From: DAISWL01 sp036826375
Lineage (GTDB): Bacteria > Patescibacteriota > Saccharimonadia > Saccharimonadales > HK-STAS-PATE-42
Assembly: GCA_036826375.1 (NCBI GenBank)
Contig: DAISWL010000002.1
Location: 1-64,000 of the forward strand
DNA: 64,000 nucleotides
Direction: 5' to 3'
Positions 62,541 to 64,000 of the stretch are shown here, piece by piece. Under the pieces are notes generated by a model. It saw only the letters and a program-made list of their open reading frames with translations, was not told where the DNA came from and did not search any database. Made by a program: the position numbers and the translations under genes. Each line of letters begins with the position of its first letter. Position 1 is the first letter of the stretch.

Positions 62541-63236
62541 ATGGATGCAAACTCAAATAAAGCCCCTCAGCAAGGCAATAACACATTAGCAATACTATCT
62601 TTAGTATTTAGCTTTCTATTTGCCCCAATGGGCTTAATTTTAGGAATTATTGCCCTAGCAAAGAAACAAAGTAAAGGCTTGGCAATATCAGGTATAGTAA
62701 TATCATCACTGGGCTTACTATTCTTCATATCAATTATAGGCGCTGGATCCAAGGCAGTTAACGACGTTAGCAAGGAGATTAATGATGGCGCTAGTAGTTC
62801 TTCTTCAAAGTCATCAAGTAAAAACCAAGCCCCTGCTGGTAAGGTTGGTGAACCGGTTAGGGACGGTAAGTTCGAGTTTACAGTTTTATCCCAAGAATGT
62901 GGCATAACCAAAGTAGGTAATGAATACCTTAACAAAACAGCCCAGGGTCAATACTGTAAAGTTAATATCAAAGTTAAGAACATAGGGGACAAACCTCAAT
63001 CCTTATTTTCAAGCAGCCAAAAGCTATTTAGCTCAGACAACAAAGAATTCTCAACCGACGATTCAGCTATGATTTACGATAGCTCAAACAGCCAGAGTGT
63101 TTGGCTAAATGAAATTAATCCAGGTAATGAAGTTACGGGAAACCTAATATTCGATATACCAAATGGAGTAACTCCTTCTTCAGTAAAACTTTTTGACTCT
63201 GCATTTAGCGGAGGCGTGAGTGTTGGGTTGAACTAG
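62541..63236 (+). CDS. DUF4190 / DUF4352 membrane protein
   Basis: 231 residues from ATG 62541, supported by GGAGG at 62527-62531; an earlier in-frame ATG at 62,472 lies in the structured leader and is rejected. Two helices (about 16-42 and 50-72) match the DUF4190 pattern (AILSLVFSFLFAPMGLILGI IALAKK...GLAISGIVIS). A Ser-rich linker (SSSSSKSSSKN) leads to a DUF4352-like Ig-fold domain (about 105-231: GKFEFTVLSQE...VKVNIKVKNIGDKPQS) exposed outside. Two Cys may form a disulfide. Function unknown, probably envelope-associated. Confidence 0.8.
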   Translation: MDANSNKAPQQGNNTLAILSLVFSFLFAPMGLILGIIALAKKQSKGLAISGIVISSLGLLFFISIIGAGSKAVNDVSKEINDGASSSSSKSSSKNQAPAGKVGEPVRDGKFEFTVLSQECGITKVGNEYLNKTAQGQYCKVNIKVKNIGDKPQSLFSSSQKLFSSDNKEFSTDDSAMIYDSSNSQSVWLNEINPGNEVTGNLIFDIPNGVTPSSVKLFDSAFSGGVSVGLN

Positions 63237-63371
63237 GAAAATATATTTTCAGATTTGCCCTTATAAACACTGGGGGGTTAATGTGCCTCGACTTATAATA
63301 TAGACGGCTTAGTATTGAGTTCAAGTTGAATAGCTATCTGATAATAAATGTTGTAAAAAGTAATATTAATG

Positions 63372-63399
63372 TTGACTTTTTATATTTTTAAGTTATGAT
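63372..63399 (+). promoter_or_regulatory. Promoter of the GC-rich small gene
   Basis: TTGACT (63372-63377) and TATGAT (63394-63399) are 16 bases apart in very AT-rich DNA. A hairpin ACACCTC/GGGGTGT (63409-63428) precedes the gene. The rest of 63,237-63,447 shows no gene. Confidence 0.6.
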
Positions 63400-63447
63400 A
63401 ATATAAGTACACCTCACTTCAGGGGTGTCGTACCGAAAGGAACAGAA

Positions 63448-63663
63448 ATGAGAGTTGAATCAGACGGAAGCGTGACACTCTGCCATGTCGACCAGAACTG
63501 CTGCTGGACGTTGGGCTACAAAGACGGCGTCGTCAGGGTTTCCGACGAACACGGGAACACCATCCTGGGGACCCCAGCTGAGTTCGGCTCCTTCCTCGCG
63601 GAAGCGGCAGGGGCAGCCAACCATCTCGGGATCCCCGAGATGGCAACTGCCGCCTCCTCCTGA
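63448..63663 (+). CDS. Small DUF397-like protein of Actinobacteria-like composition
   Basis: 71 residues. I count 131 of 216 bases as G or C (61%), far above the neighbouring DNA, with third positions mostly C or G. The C-terminal half GVVRVSDEHGNTILGTPAEFGSFLAEA follows the DUF397 pattern (VAVRDSK..GPVLxFTPAEWxAFLA), a small family found almost only in Actinobacteria. AAAGGA lies 8 bases before the ATG. The promoter upstream is AT-rich, so a GC-rich coding segment appears to have been placed behind a local promoter. Transfer from an actinobacterial host is the obvious inference; its role is unknown. Confidence 0.6.
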   Translation: MRVESDGSVTLCHVDQNCCWTLGYKDGVVRVSDEHGNTILGTPAEFGSFLAEAAGAANHLGIPEMATAASS

Positions 63664-63681
63664 GTCGGCGCGGGTTCGTTG

Positions 63682-63710
63682 GGGGTGGTGTAGCTAGTCT
63701 GCACCGCCCC
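63682..63710 (+). terminator. GC-rich hairpin after the small gene
   Basis: GGGGTGGTGT (63682-63691) pairs with GCACCGCCCC (63701-63710) over 10 bp with two G-U pairs around a 9-nt loop; only a weak T-stretch follows 15 bases later. A second hairpin, GAGAGAAAT/ATTTCTCTC (63739-63747 and 63772-63780), comes next. Confidence 0.6.
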
Positions 63711-63835
63711 TAACGGCGAATTTTATACTTTCTGTACTGAGAGAAATGAGTTGTAGCTTGATAGGCTCCTTATTTCTCTCAATCGTTTTGAATTTATTAA
63801 ATCTTATTAATTAAAGAGATGAGATCTATCGGATT

Positions 63836-64000
63836 ATGCATTTGCATGAAGTAGCCAGGGCAAGCGATGCTGTAGAGCTAAATACAGCTTTGGCCACCCC
63901 AGATACAGATTCTGACTTAGGGCTATACCTCAGACTATTAGGTGTAGATGCTGGTGAATTAGGGAGCCCAATACTAGATTTAGGCTCAAGTAAAACCCTT
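63836..64000 (+). CDS. Probable SAM-dependent methyltransferase (3' partial)
   Basis: Starts at ATG 63836 and remains open for 55 codons to the window edge. A helical N-terminus (MHLHEVARASDAVELNTALA, then PDTDSDLGLYLRLLGVDAGE) leads to SPILDLGSSKTL, which looks like SAM motif I (hydrophobic-DLGxG/S). Base composition is again AT-rich and local. No clear ribosome binding site. The rest lies outside the window, so the call is tentative. Confidence 0.5.
   Translation, partial: MHLHEVARASDAVELNTALATPDTDSDLGLYLRLLGVDAGELGSPILDLGSSKTL

Noticed and set aside
63485..63697. Overlapping 70-codon frame in the GC-rich segment
   Set aside because: GC-rich DNA opens all frames; the 63,448 frame has the ribosome binding site and the DUF397-like pattern.
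1..64000. CRISPR array
   Set aside because: No evenly spaced repeats of CRISPR type and no cas genes; the dispersed 8-mer is irregularly spaced and mostly within genes.

Overview
The window looks like a chromosome segment of a Candidatus Saccharibacteria (TM7)-type member of the Patescibacteria/CPR. The base composition is AT-rich and many proteins are short or family-poor. A phosphoketolase/acetate kinase pair provides fermentative ATP, UvrC is short, and the rpoB-rpoC-rpsL-rpsG-fusA block is in the usual order. This taxonomic call is inference from gene content and style. No 16S gene is present.

Layout. 1-6.3 kb: the tail of a surface protein with a sorting signal, HtpX/LemA and other envelope proteins, a PadR-DUF1048 pair and small unknowns. 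6.3-15.1 kb: a complete type I restriction-modification locus (hsdR, hsdS, hsdM) with RhuM, Bro-N and KilA-N accessory genes separated by three copies of one 3'-tail sequence. 15.2-17.3 kb: membrane and Tim44-like proteins. 17.4-26.4 kb: imported DNA at the 3' end of tRNA-Gly. It holds an older remnant (17.37-18.73 kb) and a 7.7-kb element (18,733-26,443) with an ATPase, a double adenine methylase, an AlwI-type endonuclease and a serine recombinase, bounded by and containing long inverted repeats that read as attL, attR and an internal inverted attP. 26.4-31.1 kb: tRNA-Gly, tRNA-His, Nudix, phosphatase, dUTPase, SDR, HD, a toxin-antitoxin pair and pyrophosphatase. 31.2-32.0 kb: tmRNA and a structured leader resembling a cobalamin riboswitch. 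32-40.5 kb: a zinc-ribbon unknown, an m5C methyltransferase, uvrC, ackA and xfp. 40.5-51.6 kb: fusA, rpsG, rpsL, split rpoC and rpoB. 51.7-62.2 kb: dnaE, SDR, pheS, alpha/beta hydrolase, yajQ, recG, tRNA-Leu, 2H phosphoesterase and CYTH. 62.2-64 kb: a structured RNA, a DUF4190/DUF4352 protein, a small 61% GC Actinobacteria-like gene and the start of a likely methyltransferase.

Strongest observations. (1) The 8-mer family TAAGCTTA/TAAACTTA/TAAGTTTA occurs about 140 times by hand count, against about 8 expected from composition. It lies in genes and spacers alike, but is absent from the 9-kb imported region and the last 1.8 kb. It behaves like a highly iterated palindrome or uptake-type genome signature. 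(2) rpoC is interrupted by one in-frame TAA in a near-invariant block, and beta' has lost nearly all ligands of both zinc sites. (3) The restriction element carries an internal inverted copy of its own joined ends. (4) The recombinase leader can form two mutually exclusive hairpins, one terminator-like. (5) tmRNA encodes an unusually long, 30-residue tag. (6) Several genes have TATAAT exactly 6 nt before ATG and no ribosome binding site, suggesting leaderless mRNAs.
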